Positions 31,115-41,120 of a stretch of 64,000 nt of DNA are shown piece after piece. Under the pieces are notes generated by a model, which was given only the letters and a program-made list of their open reading frames with translations, was not told the DNA's origin and did not search any database. Positions within the stretch are counted from its first letter, which is position 1; every line of letters starts with the position of its first letter. Origin of the DNA: Chondrosia reniformis (Eukaryota > Porifera > Demospongiae > Chondrillida > Chondrillidae). The DNA lies in contig OX359200.1 in the NCBI GenBank assembly GCA_947172415.1, forward strand, positions 3,536,501 through 3,600,500, written 5' to 3'. The position numbers and the translations under genes are program-made.

Positions 31115-31834
31115 CTTTCTGAGGGGAGACTCAGACCTCAAACTGAGGCTCTGATTCTCGCAGCCCAAGATGATGTGCTGCACACTAGGTGGTACCAAAA
31201 TAGGATTCTGAAGAATTCTAGCCTCCTAATGTGCAGAGAATGTGGCAAGGCTATGGAAACGGTCAAACACATACTAAACATGTGTGAGCCCAAGGGATTT
31301 TCTCTCTACAAAGAGAGACATGACCGGGCAATACTGATAGTGTTGTGGAGACTGTTGAAAGAATATGGATTCAGGCAGGAAGAGCCCTGGTACAAACTAG
31401 AAGCAAAACCAGTCTATGAGAATAGGTCTGTCAAAATCTTGTGGGATCCTAGTATCCCTACAGATGATGAAATGACAGAAAGAAGGCCAGACTTAGTGGT
31501 TGAGGATCGGCTAAGTAAGTCCATCTTCATTATTGAGATGTCAGTTCCTACTGACAGCAATATTAATGGAAGATGGCAAGAGAAGTTCCAAAAGTACCAG
31601 AAGCTGGCAACTGATATGAGGAAACAATTTAGGGGCTACCGAATTAAGGTAGTCCCGATGATAATTGGTGCTTTGGGGACAGTGGACACGTTCCTGGAAG
31701 ACCTTAGGGGAATTCCAAAGCTGTCAAAAAGTGCAGTAGAAGTAATGAGAGCGATGCAGAGAACTGTTCTCTGTTCGGCTGTGAGGATATTGAGGCAACA
31801 TCTATCTGTTGAGGGATTAGGGCCTGGACGATAA
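31115..31834 (+). pseudogene. R2-like LINE protein: zinc finger and restriction-like endonuclease
   Basis: Same-frame continuation after the TGA; the first ATG is at 31175. A CCHC finger (CRECGKAMETVKHILNMC) is followed by a PD-(D/E)xK-type nuclease region with RRPDLVVEDR and IFIIEMSVP. This arrangement is the usual C-terminus of R2-type proteins, where the nuclease nicks the target for reverse transcription. Separated from the RT by the stop, it would only be made by readthrough. The last ~70 codons match the truncated copy at 5962-6179. Confidence 0.88.
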
Positions 31835-32103
31835 GTAGTCCTGTCCCAGTCCTTGCCTGTCGACCTCTGGAAAGCAGTGGTGGATTGGTGTATGGAGGTA
31901 CTCCCTCCTATTATGACGGTCAACTTTGGCCCGACGTGCACCCGTCTGCTGCTGTCGGAAGGAGGAAAAGCCGAGGCTTCTGGCTAAAAACCCAAAGAAA
32001 GGAAAACATAACTGACTGAGGGTTGTCCAAGCCAGATACTCCTTGCCTTAGTACACTAAGGCAAGAAGTAACAAGGTTCTCCGTTAAGGCTTTTGTTTTT
32101 CAA
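31835..32103 (+). other. LINE 3' UTR
   Basis: Non-coding tail ending GGCTTTTGTTTTTCAA, nearly identical to the tail of the copy at 5962-6450. It contains a hairpin, CTTGCCTTAG..CTAAGGCAAG, near 32043-32064. In R2-like elements the 3' UTR is what the RT recognises; that role is inferred here. No poly(A) is present. Confidence 0.8.
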
Positions 32104-32112
32104 GTATGTACT

Positions 32113-32406
32113 AGTTCAATGTACTAGGTGTGTGTAATTTTTATATCTACTAAGTATATTTACTAGTTGCAGTTACCAGTTGTGTGTACTAGTTCTATAT
32201 AGTAGTGATTAGTTTTATGTACTTCTTGTATGGACTATTTGTATATACTATTTGTATGTACTAGTTATATATACAGGTTATATGTACTAGTACTATGCCC
32301 TAGTTGTAGTACTAGTTGTAGGTACTAATTGTATGTACTAGTTGTAAGCACTAGTAAGTAGTTGTATGTTCTAGTTTTATTTACTAGTTGTATGTACTTA
32401 TATGTA
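32113..32406 (+). repeat. 13-bp satellite, block 12
   Basis: Satellite between the LINE and MITE copy 6. It is paralogous to 16560-16788 (same GTACTTCTTGTATGGACTAT and GTACTAGTACTATG markers). Confidence 0.93.
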
Positions 32407-32855
32407 CAGTGTAACTGGGAAAATTTGTCACAATTCGTTCAAGCACTTTTTTGGCAGAATATTGAGTTTGGCAGATTAGCCAAATATCGTCCTTATGCAA
32501 TACTAATTATAAACAGCTAAATAAAACTTTGAACGAAATTTCTTTTGCATTGCCATCGAATTCTTCCTCTTATAGTCACATATCCGGCAATTTTCAAGTC
32601 AGTTTTTGGAGGCTTAGAGGCAATCTCTAAGATTTATTTCGTACGATTAAAATGTTGATGAAAGTGGCGGATTACAAAGGTGGAAAAGGCCTATAAATGT
32701 ACAATTGAGGCCAGCAAATAATGGCGGATGGTGGATTTGGCGGTTGGCAGATTACATATATACTTCTAGTATGTAAATGAATTCGTTTAATACGAACTCA
32801 GGCAGATTGGGGGGTTGTGCGTATTAAGCGAGAGTGGATTATCTGGGTTACACTG
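32407..32855. mobile_element. pogo-like MITE, copy 6
   Basis: Complete, with CAGTG ends and TA flanks. Its surroundings match those of copy 3, so the two copies descend from one insertion duplicated with its flanks. Confidence 0.86.
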
Positions 32856-34807
32856 TACTAGATTAATGGACTAGTAGCGTGTAATTGTTGTATGTACTAG
32901 TTTTATTTACTAGTTGTTAATACTAGTAGCTAGTTGCATGTACTAGTTGTATGTACTAGTTCTATATACTATTTTTTGGTACTAGTTGTATGTACAAGTT
33001 ATATGTACTAGTTGTGTGTACTAGCTGTATATGCTAGGTATAAGTATTTGTAACAATCTGTATTTACTAGTTCTATGTACTAGTTCTATGTACTAGTTGT
33101 ATGTACTAGTTATATGTACTAGCAACTCTTATATGTAATAGTTGTACGACTAGTTGTATGTACTAGTTGTTTGTACTAGTTGTTTTTAATTATATATACT
33201 AGTTGTATGTACTAGTTGTTTGTACTAGTTGTTTTTAATTATATATACTAGTTGTATGTACTAGTTGTTTGTACTAGTTGTTTTTAATTATATATACTAG
33301 TTGTATGTACTAGTTGTGTAAAATTGTTTTTTGTACTAGTTCTATATACTAGTTTTATATACGAGTTGTAAGTACTAGTTGTATGTACTAGATGTAAGAA
33401 CTAGTTGGATGTTCTAATTGTGTGTAGTAGTTGAATGAACTTGTAAAAGTTGCATATTCTAGTTATATATACTAGTTTTATGTACTAGTTGTATACACTT
33501 GTTGTGGGTAATTGTTGTATGTACTAGTTATATGTACTAGTTGTGTGTAATAATATTACGTACTAGTTCTATGTACTAGGAAGTAGTTGCATGTACTAGT
33601 TGTATGTACTAGGTGTAAGTACTAGGTGTAAGTCCTAGTAACAAACTGTATTTACTAGTTCTATGTACTAGTTCTATGTACTAGTTGTATGTACTAGTTA
33701 TATGTACTAGCAACTGTTATACATAATACTTGTACGAACTAGTTCTATGTACTAGATGTATGTACTGGTAACAATCTTTATTTTAATATTGTATGTACTT
33801 GTTGTATGTACTAGTTGTTTGTAATTATATGTACTAGTTGTATTTACTAGTTGTGTGAAATTTTTATATGTACTAGTTATATGTACTAGTTGTAGGTACT
33901 GGCTGAATGTACTAGTTATATGTACTAGTTGGATTATACTAGTAACTAGTTGTATGTACTAATTTTATGTACTAGTTCTATGTATTAGTTTTATGTACTA
34001 GTTTTGTGAAATTGATGTATGTACTAATTATATGTAGTTGTTGTATGGACTATTTCTTTGTACTAGTTGTATGTACTAGTAACTAGTTATATGTACTAGT
34101 TGTATGTACTAGTTTGATATGCTAGTTGGATTTAGTTATATATACGTACAGGTTGTGTGTACTAGTTGTGTGCTGTTGTTGTATGTACTAGTTATATGTA
34201 CTAGTTGTATGTAGTAGTTGTATGTTGTTATATATATTTACTAGTTGTGTGTACTAATTGTATGTATATACTAGTTGTATATACTAGTTATATGTACTAG
34301 TTGTATGTACTTATCTGTACTAGTTTTATGTGCTAGTTGTATGTTCTAGTGGGTAGTTGCATGTAATAGTTGTATGTACTTGTTCTGAGTACTAGGTTTA
34401 TGTATAGTTGTAGGCAGAAGTTGTATGTACTAGTTATATGTACTAGTAACTTTAAGTATATACTAGTTGTATGTATTAGTTGTTTGAATTAGTTGTATTT
34501 AGTTGTATGTACTACATGTATGTACTAGTTGTGTGTATTTTTTGTAAGCACTAGTTATATTTACTAGTTTAAGTTACTTGTATTATGTACTAGTTGTATA
34601 TACTAGTAACTATATGTATGTGCTTGTTGTATTTATTAGTTGAATGTTCTGGTTGTATGTACTAGTTTTATGTACTAGTTTATGTAATAGTTATATGTAA
34701 TAGTTGTATGTACTAGTTGTATGTACTAATTGTAAGTATTAGTTGTAAGCACTAGTAAGTAGTTGTATGTTCTAGGTTTATGTACTAGTTGTATGTATTT
34801 ATATGTA
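32856..34807 (+). repeat. 13-bp satellite, block 13
   Basis: Includes three consecutive 49-bp units ending TTTTTAATTATATATACTAG (about 33183, 33232 and 33281). The 33540-34690 part is paralogous to 18939-20060. Confidence 0.94.
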
Positions 34808-35236
34808 CAGTGTAACTGGGAAAATCCACCACAATTTGTTCAAGCACTTTTTGGCAGAATATTGAGTTTGGCGGATTAGCCAAATATCGTCATTATGCAA
34901 TACTAATTATAACCAGCTAAATAAAACGATGAACGATATTTGCTTTTGCGTTGCTGTCGAATTCTTCCTCTTATAGTCACATATTGGGCAATTTTCAAGT
35001 CAGTTTTGGAACGCTTAGAGGCAATCTCTAAGATTTATTTCGCACGATTAAAATATTGATGAAAGCTGCGGATTACAAAGGTGGAAAACGCCTATAAATG
35101 TACAATTGAGGCGAGAAAATAGTGGTGGATGGCGGATTTGGCGGTTGGCGGATTACATAGATACTTCTAGTATGTAAATGAATTCGTTTAATACGAACTC
35201 ATGCGGATGGGGGGGCAGATTATCCGGGTTATACTG
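34808..35236. mobile_element. pogo-like MITE, copy 7
   Basis: Starts CAGTGTAACTGGGAAAATCC. The right end is shortened (about 15 bp missing before GGGGGGCAGATTATCC) and ends ATACTG rather than CACTG. Confidence 0.84.
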
Positions 35237-35935
35237 TAGTAGATTCATATACTAGTAGGGTGCAATTGTTGTACGTACTAGTTTTATGTACTAGTTGTAT
35301 GTACTAGTAGCTAGTTGCATGTACTAGTTGTATGTACTAGTTCTATATACTATTTTTTTGTACTAGTTGTATGTACAAGTTGTATGTACTAGTTGTATGT
35401 ACTAGTAACTATCAGTATATACTAGTTGTATGTACTAGTTGTTTGAACAAGGTGTATGTAGTTATACGTACTATTTGTATGTACTAGTTGAGTGTATTTT
35501 TTGTCTGTACTAGTTGTATTTACTAGTTGTATTTACTAGTTGTATGTACTAGTTATGTACGAGTTGAAGTACTAGTTGTATGTACTAGTTGTATGTACTT
35601 GTTGTATATGTGTTCTAGTAAGTAGTTTTATGCACTAATTTTATATACTAGTTGTATGTACTAGATGTATGTAGTAGTTGGATGTTCTAATTGTATGTAG
35701 TAGTTGAATGAACTAGTTAAAAGTTGCATGTTCTAGTTATATGGACTAGTTTTTTGAACTAGTTGTATATACTTGTTGTATGAACTAGTTATATGTACTA
35801 GTTGTGTGTAATGGCTGTATATAGTAATTGTATCTACTAGTAACTCTCTGTATTTACTAGTTGAATGTTTTAGTTGTATGTACTAGTACATAGTTGTATG
35901 TACTAATTGTATTTACTAGTTGTATTTACTAGTTA
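35237..35935 (+). repeat. 13-bp satellite, block 14
   Basis: Satellite ending at the non-satellite block that holds the Helitron. The closing part resembles 22540-22680 (GTAACTCTCTGTATTTACTAG marker). Confidence 0.93.
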
Positions 35936-36125
35936 TGTGTAGAAAAAATAGGGGAACTTTAAGATCTAAAGCCGATCCTAAAGCATCGATGTCATCATCA
36001 TTTAACTCTGGCTATTACCCCGGCCCACTCATGTCCCCTGAGGAGCGCAATGAGCTAATGGGCGGAACCGAAATTCGCTTGATGGGAACCGGAGTCTCCC
36101 CCTAGCCACTCAAAAAGATGGTCGA

Positions 36126-36170
36126 GCCATAGACAGCTGTTTTGTCCTTATTAGGACTCATCAGTAGGGC
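36126..36170 (-). ncRNA. Degenerate hammerhead ribozyme
   Basis: On the minus strand: GCCCTA, CTGATGA, stem II GTCC-TAATAA-GGAC, then AAAA in place of GAAA, ACAGCTGT, C, and TATGGC. The G12 position, which is essential for catalysis, reads A, and stem I has one mismatch. The fold is recognisable but probably inactive. Confidence 0.75.
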
Positions 36171-36196
36171 ATACGATGGAAGTTAGAGTGGATAGT

Positions 36197-36249
36197 CTGC
36201 TAATAAGAAATCCCAGAAGCTAAAAAACTTGTGGTTTCCTTATCAGCAG
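36197..36249 (-). ncRNA. Long hairpin of the diverged retrozyme-like unit
   Basis: CTGCTAATAAGAAATC (from 36197) pairs with GGTTTCCTTATCAGCAG (to 36249), with G-U pairs and a few mismatches, around an A-rich loop. It occupies the same place relative to the hammerhead as the CCTCACTTA hairpin in the other family. Confidence 0.65.
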
Positions 36250-36330
36250 ATATCCGATACAGCCTAAGGACTTTTCTATAGTCCTTCATGCACCCTCATT
36301 ACCAAACATTAGTCAAAAATGTACTGATGG

Positions 36331-37663
36331 ATGCCAGGCATTTGAGCACACAGGGACATAAAGGCTGGGGCCTTTAATTTATTTCATGAACAATGTCCCT
36401 TGTGTGCAAGTTACCAAATCGTCTCTAACCCTGTTGTTTATGTGAATGCATGCAAGCAACCAATGGTACTCCTAGCTGACACTCAAGGCAAGTCAAATCT
36501 GCGGTGATTATTGGCTGAGATCCCCTGCATGAGACTGGAATTTTTGCTGATAATGGCATCCAGATGCATCATCTTCAGTCTATACTTAGGTGTGAAAAGG
36601 TAATTGGAAGGCCATGTATTTAACCTTATATGATCTGTAGAGACTACTACTCTGTATGCAGCAGTTGAGAATTTCAGTGTGGCTAAAGTCTTGTAGCGTT
36701 TAATATACCTGATTGTGATTATTTTGGGAGTCATTTGCATCCGTATTATATTATATACCTCAGTGTGATTATCTTGGGAGTCACTTGCATCCGTGTATAA
36801 ATTTGTAACTTGCACTGTGATGTACTTGATTGTATTTAAACAGGCATAATATATAACACTCCTTATTCCTACACATGGACAATTGCAAGTATATATATAT
36901 ATATATATCGGAGCTTAAAGTACCACAGTTTTACTATGGTCATCTAAACGAATTTCTTTTATTTCTTTACATCAATATATATAGCAACACTTTTGGCTTA
37001 AACTTAGCATGAACGTATACAAATACGCTTTATCTAACCTTCGCTACAACTCGCTTATTCGGTAGCTCCTTCTCGTAGGAGAGCGTCGACTTGTCATAGC
37101 CGTTCTCGAAAGGATGATCTTCTTTAGCAACGAGGCGGTGACGTTTTCGCAACGTCACAAGATTCTCAAAATGTGTGTACCGAGCGATATACGAAGGTGT
37201 TGGTGACGCAATAGAAGAACATCACAATACATCACCAGCTTGCGCAATTGTAACTTTCAATTCTTCATTATATCTTAATTATTTTGCTCATTTAATTAAG
37301 CAAAACGTCGCCAGACATTTCTTATACACATGTACCATGATATATGTTGATTTCACAGTTATCTGACCAATTGATAATTTTTATTAATATAACACATTGT
37401 TTCAATATAAATTTCCCATAGGTTTTCTATAGTCCTATGGCCTTTTATATGCAGACTTTGTCCTCTGTTTTCTAACAAACGGAGGCCTAAATCAAAAATC
37501 CCTTAATTTAAAATGAGTTTTATACCCTAAACTTTATGATGATATGCCCATTTTGTTTTTAGGTTCTTTCTTGGAGCCATATGAATTAATTAATTATATT
37601 ATATTATATTAATTATATATATTATATATATTATATTAGATTACCTTAGTATATTGTAACTTG
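36331..37663. other. AT-rich non-satellite DNA, no gene recognised
   Basis: A 50-bp segment (36708-36757) is tandemly duplicated with changes at 36758-36807, around TTTTGGGAGTCATTTGCATCC. There is a (TA)n run at about 36890-36907 and an AT-only stretch near 37585-37640. Short frames (36483-36815 minus, 37175-37366 plus) match nothing I know. Confidence 0.5.
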
Positions 37664-37760
37664 CACTGTATATATATACAAGACTACGAACAGGAAGCCA
37701 TACGTTAACATAATTTCTGAGAACAATATAGGGGCGCCTGGGGCGCCCCAAAAATATAAT
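37664..37760 (-). repeat. Dispersed repeat A, copy 6, GC-hairpin end, inverted
   Basis: The reverse complement matches the first ~95 bp of repeat A (GTTAACGTATGGCTTCCTGT segment). The hairpin here is GGGGCGCC-TGG-GGCGCCCC, a longer palindrome than in other copies. Confidence 0.8.
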
Positions 37761-37831
37761 GTAATATAATATAATGTAATAAAATATAATGTAATGTTGT
37801 AATTGAGAAGTATGTAAGAAAATACAATTCC

Positions 37832-38815
37832 ATATCTAAGTCTGAGTAAGGGGTGTGATCCTATAGCTAAGGCTGAGTAAGGAGTGTGATCCTATAGCTA
37901 AGGCTGAGTAAGGGGTGTGGTCCTATAGCTAAGGCTGATTAAGGGGTGTGGTCCTATAGCTAAGGCTGAGTAAGGGGTGTGGTCCTATAGCTAAGGCTGA
38001 GTAAGGAGTATGGTTCTATATAGCTAAGACTAAGTAAGGGGTGTGGTGCTATAGCTAAGGCTTAGTAAGGTGTGTGGTCTTATAGCTAAGACTGAGTAAT
38101 TAAGGAGTATGGTTCTATAGCTAAAGCTAAGTAAGGGGTGTGGTCCTATAACTAAAGCTGAGTAAGGGGTTTGATCCTATAGCTAAGGCTGAGTAAGAGG
38201 TGTGGTCCTATAGCTAAGGCTGAGTAAGGAGTATGGTTCTATATAGCTAAGGCTAAGAAAGGGGTGTGGTCCTATAGCTAAGGCTGAGTATAAGGAGTAT
38301 GGTTCTATAGTAAAGCTAAGTAAGGGGTGTGGTCCTATAACTAAGGCTTAGTAAGGTGCATGGGTGGTCTTATAGCTAAGACTGAGTAAGGGGTGTGGTT
38401 CTATAACTAAGGCTGAGTAAGGGGTGTGGTCCTATAGCTAAGGCTGAGTAAGGAGTATGGTTCTATATAGCTAAGGCTAAGAAAGGGGTGTGGTCCTATA
38501 GGTAAGGCTGAGTAAGGGGGTGGTCCGATAGCTAACGCTGAGTAAGGGGTTTGATCCTATAGCTAAGGCTGAGTAAGGGGTGTGGTCCTATAACTAAGGC
38601 TGAGTAAGGGGTGTGGTCCTATAGCTAAGGCTAAGTAAGGAGTGTGGTTCTATATAGCTAAGGCTAAGTAAGGGGTGTGGTCCTATGGCTAAGGCTTAGT
38701 AAGGTGTGTGGTCTTATAGCTAAGGCTAAGTAAGGGGTGCAGTTGTAGAGCTAAGGTAGAGTGAGGGGTTTGGTGTCCTATAGGCAGGGTAGAGTGAGGG
38801 AGTTAGGGGGTGTGG
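37832..38815 (+). repeat. 31-bp minisatellite
   Basis: About 31 copies of CTATAGCTAAGGCTGAGTAA + GGGGTGTGGTC. Common variants are GGAGTATGGTT and an ATATAG insertion. Units become irregular after about 38750. No relation to the 13-bp satellite. Confidence 0.93.
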
Positions 38816-39458
38816 TCATCACATAGTGAGTACCTTGTATCCATGGTAACATTAATGCGCATAAATATGCATCACTGTACATTAATCCGTTTCACCCTGC
38901 ATATGAATTCGACTCCTCGATGCCTAATAGTGTAAAACAAATAGTATGGAATGTAAACCCTGATGATACTCTCATACGGTATCATAATTAAAAACGGCGA
39001 ATATAAATGGTACATACATCCATTCGGTTGCGCATTTATATGCATAATGTCCAAACGGTTCGGAGTGACAGCAGAGAGTCAGTTTTTGGGGGCAAGCATA
39101 TGTATACAAGCCCAACAAGAAAGCATTCAAAGGAACGTTGCTATATACAAACCAAAACTCGCTCAAGACGCAAAACGTCTACAGTGATATAGCCTAAATG
39201 CACAATGAATCTACAATTATCTCGCTCATTATATTATGCCAAGAATACACATGGAATGTCATAACATACAATCGTTATTATCTATATAATGCTTGCATAA
39301 CAAAACACTCTATATATACATGATTATCTTGCAAGTTATTGTTGGCAAAATGTTTGTTGGTAAGTTGACATAAGCAACATTAATATACTGTACACAATTA
39401 TAGTATGTCTACTTGGTCTTCACATATTGATTTCTTTCATGTCTGTGTATAGAGTATC
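38816..39458. other. Region upstream of the Helitron proteins
   Basis: AT-rich, with small overlapping frames on both strands (38872-39192) that I do not consider genes. It should contain the Helitron 5' terminus and promoter, but I could not identify a convincing TC-type end. Confidence 0.4.
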
Positions 39459-41120
39459 ATGAAATTAATTGGAAAGTTCCTTCCAACTGAAGGTAAACTG
39501 ACAATGTGTAGTCATCGCTCCAAAAGATGTAAACATTGTATGAAACATAACCCCGGTAAGTCATGCACATTGTACACTGTGGTAAACTGTTTAGTCCTAC
39601 AAAGGCCTGCAATTAAAAAAGCAATTGGTCTATTGGCTGTTGCTACCTTTATATTCTTTGAAATATACACACTTCAAGCTCAACTAGTAGCTAACTGTAA
39701 AGACCAACCTAGTGCTTTTGTTCAAACATGCTATGGTACTGCTTTGCATAATCCAACACAATACTCTCTCTTTGCAAATCAAGAAAACTTAAACCGTTTG
39801 GTTTGCCGTGAGTATGCATACATTAATAGACTAAAGACGACATATGTTCGCTACCGAAAACGATTGCATACCCTTTTTCTTTATATTTCAAAACGTCGCT
39901 TTCATCGACCTTCATGTCTGGCTTTGCTTCTACTGTTACTCCTCTTAAGTGGAGATGTTGAAGTCAATCCAGGCCCTACCACCAGTAAAGAATGGCAGGA
40001 TAAGAAAGAATTGGATGCAGGTTTAATTCAAGATACCTCCAAAGAAAAACAAAAGCGAGAAGACAGCTATAAACAGTTAATCTCCATAGAGTCTAGTGGT
40101 GAACAAAGTATGCAAAGTTATTGCATCTCAATTGGATCACCCTTGCCAATTAAAATTGAACAGCAGTACACAACGGACATTGACAAGCACCCACAGGCAA
40201 AGAAAGGATTACCAATTAATGAGACAGAAAAACGTGATCAGCAGTTAAGCAAAAAAAGTACTTTGTCTCGAGCAAGATTCACAGCTGAAAAAAGTGAGCT
40301 ACGACAACAGAGACTTCTGAGATCACGTGTTAATCAGGCTAGAAGACTGAAGGAGGAAAATGAGACAGCAAGGCAAGCACGATTGCAAGTCTGAAAGTGT
40401 AATACCAGCCAGAGACTGAAGAACGAAGATAAGACAGCAAGGCATGCACGATTGCAAGTCTTAAAGTTTAATGCCAGCCAGAGACTGAAGAAGGAAGATA
40501 AGACAGCAAGGCAAGCACGGTTGCAAGTCTTAAAGTGTAATGCCAGCCAGAGACTGAAGAACGAAGGTAAGACAGCGAGGCAAGCACGATTGCAAGTCTT
40601 AAAGTGTAATGCCAGCCAGAGACTGAAGCAGGAAGATGAGACAGCAAGGCAAGCACGATTGGAAGCCATTAGACGAAATTACAGAAAAAAAGTGGACAAA
40701 GAGGATGAGGCAAGCCGTGACAAAAGACTTCAGACTAAAGCAATGAATGTTCGACAGTACCGTGCCAAACAAAGTCTTGCACAAAAGGAAAATGACCGCG
40801 AGAAGGCAAGGATGAGGATGCAAACCATTCGCGGGAAACAAGCTACTTTAGCTGCTATGCAAGAACCATCCAGAATGAAAGATGAAAAATTACAATTAAC
40901 TGATGACAATGAGGAAAGCACAAAGACAGATGGTGTGAAAATTCCTGACCCATCAATATCGGTGAATTCTGTGGACACTAAGCAGTTGATCAAGGCAGAC
41001 ATCACCGAGAAGAAAAGAAAACATTCAGCACATCACAACAAACTACCTGAGACAAACAGAGCCAAGTTCAGAAAAGTGGCCTGTGAAGGCCCTTCTTGTG
41101 TATGTACATCGTGTCATTAA
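39459..41120 (+). pseudogene. Helitron N-terminal region with 2A motif and 23-aa repeats
   Basis: The first part (to residue 173) has a Cys/His-rich start (CSHRSKRCKHCMKHNPGKSC), a hydrophobic segment near residues 55-77 (GLLAVATFIFFEIYTLQAQL) and a second Leu run directly before a 2A motif. After that comes a charged region and about five tandem 23-residue repeats (KCNASQRLKNEDKTARQARL + QVL), typical of the coiled, basic N-termini of animal Helitron proteins. In the first repeat the Leu codon TTA reads TGA, giving an in-frame stop at 40392; the same frame resumes and stays open to 41120. The Cys pair near the end (CVCTSCH) looks like half of a zinc finger that continues in another frame. 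Confidence 0.8.
39915..39977 (+). other. 2A ribosome-skipping motif
   Basis: Residues 166-173 read DVEVNPGP, matching the canonical D(V/I)ExNPGP core. The preceding residues are LALLLLLLLLSG, the hydrophobic upstream context typical of active 2A sequences. During translation the bond between the final Gly and Pro is expected not to form. That would release a ~172-residue N-terminal peptide and a separate downstream protein. 2A sequences are known in some invertebrate LINEs and immune-type genes. Confidence 0.88.

Larger units (their letters stand above)
27742..32103 (+). mobile_element. Full-length R2-like non-LTR retrotransposon
   Basis: The order is an HDV-like ribozyme at the extreme 5' end, one long frame with SANT/Myb-like N-terminus, reverse transcriptase and C-terminal restriction-like endonuclease, then a ~270-bp 3' UTR without a poly(A) tail. 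A probable duplication GTATGTACT lies at 27733-27741 and 32104-32112, although the satellite context makes this less decisive. The architecture places it with the R2-type elements that carry a C-terminal endonuclease. One in-frame TGA interrupts the protein. Confidence 0.9.
35936..36330 (-). mobile_element. Second, diverged retrozyme-like unit (single copy, decayed)
   Basis: The minus strand carries a hammerhead-like motif next to a long hairpin, in the same order and spacing as in the units at 17.6-18.9 kb, although the sequence has largely diverged. Shared anchors are ACAGCTGTTT, CATCAGT and ACTTGTGGTTTC. Only one unit is visible, with no tandem repeat, and the borders are not clear. The 61-codon frame at 35920-36105 has no recognised family. 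Confidence 0.55.

Noticed and set aside
37832-38815. CRISPR-like array
   Set aside because: Units are contiguous without unique spacers; it is an ordinary minisatellite.
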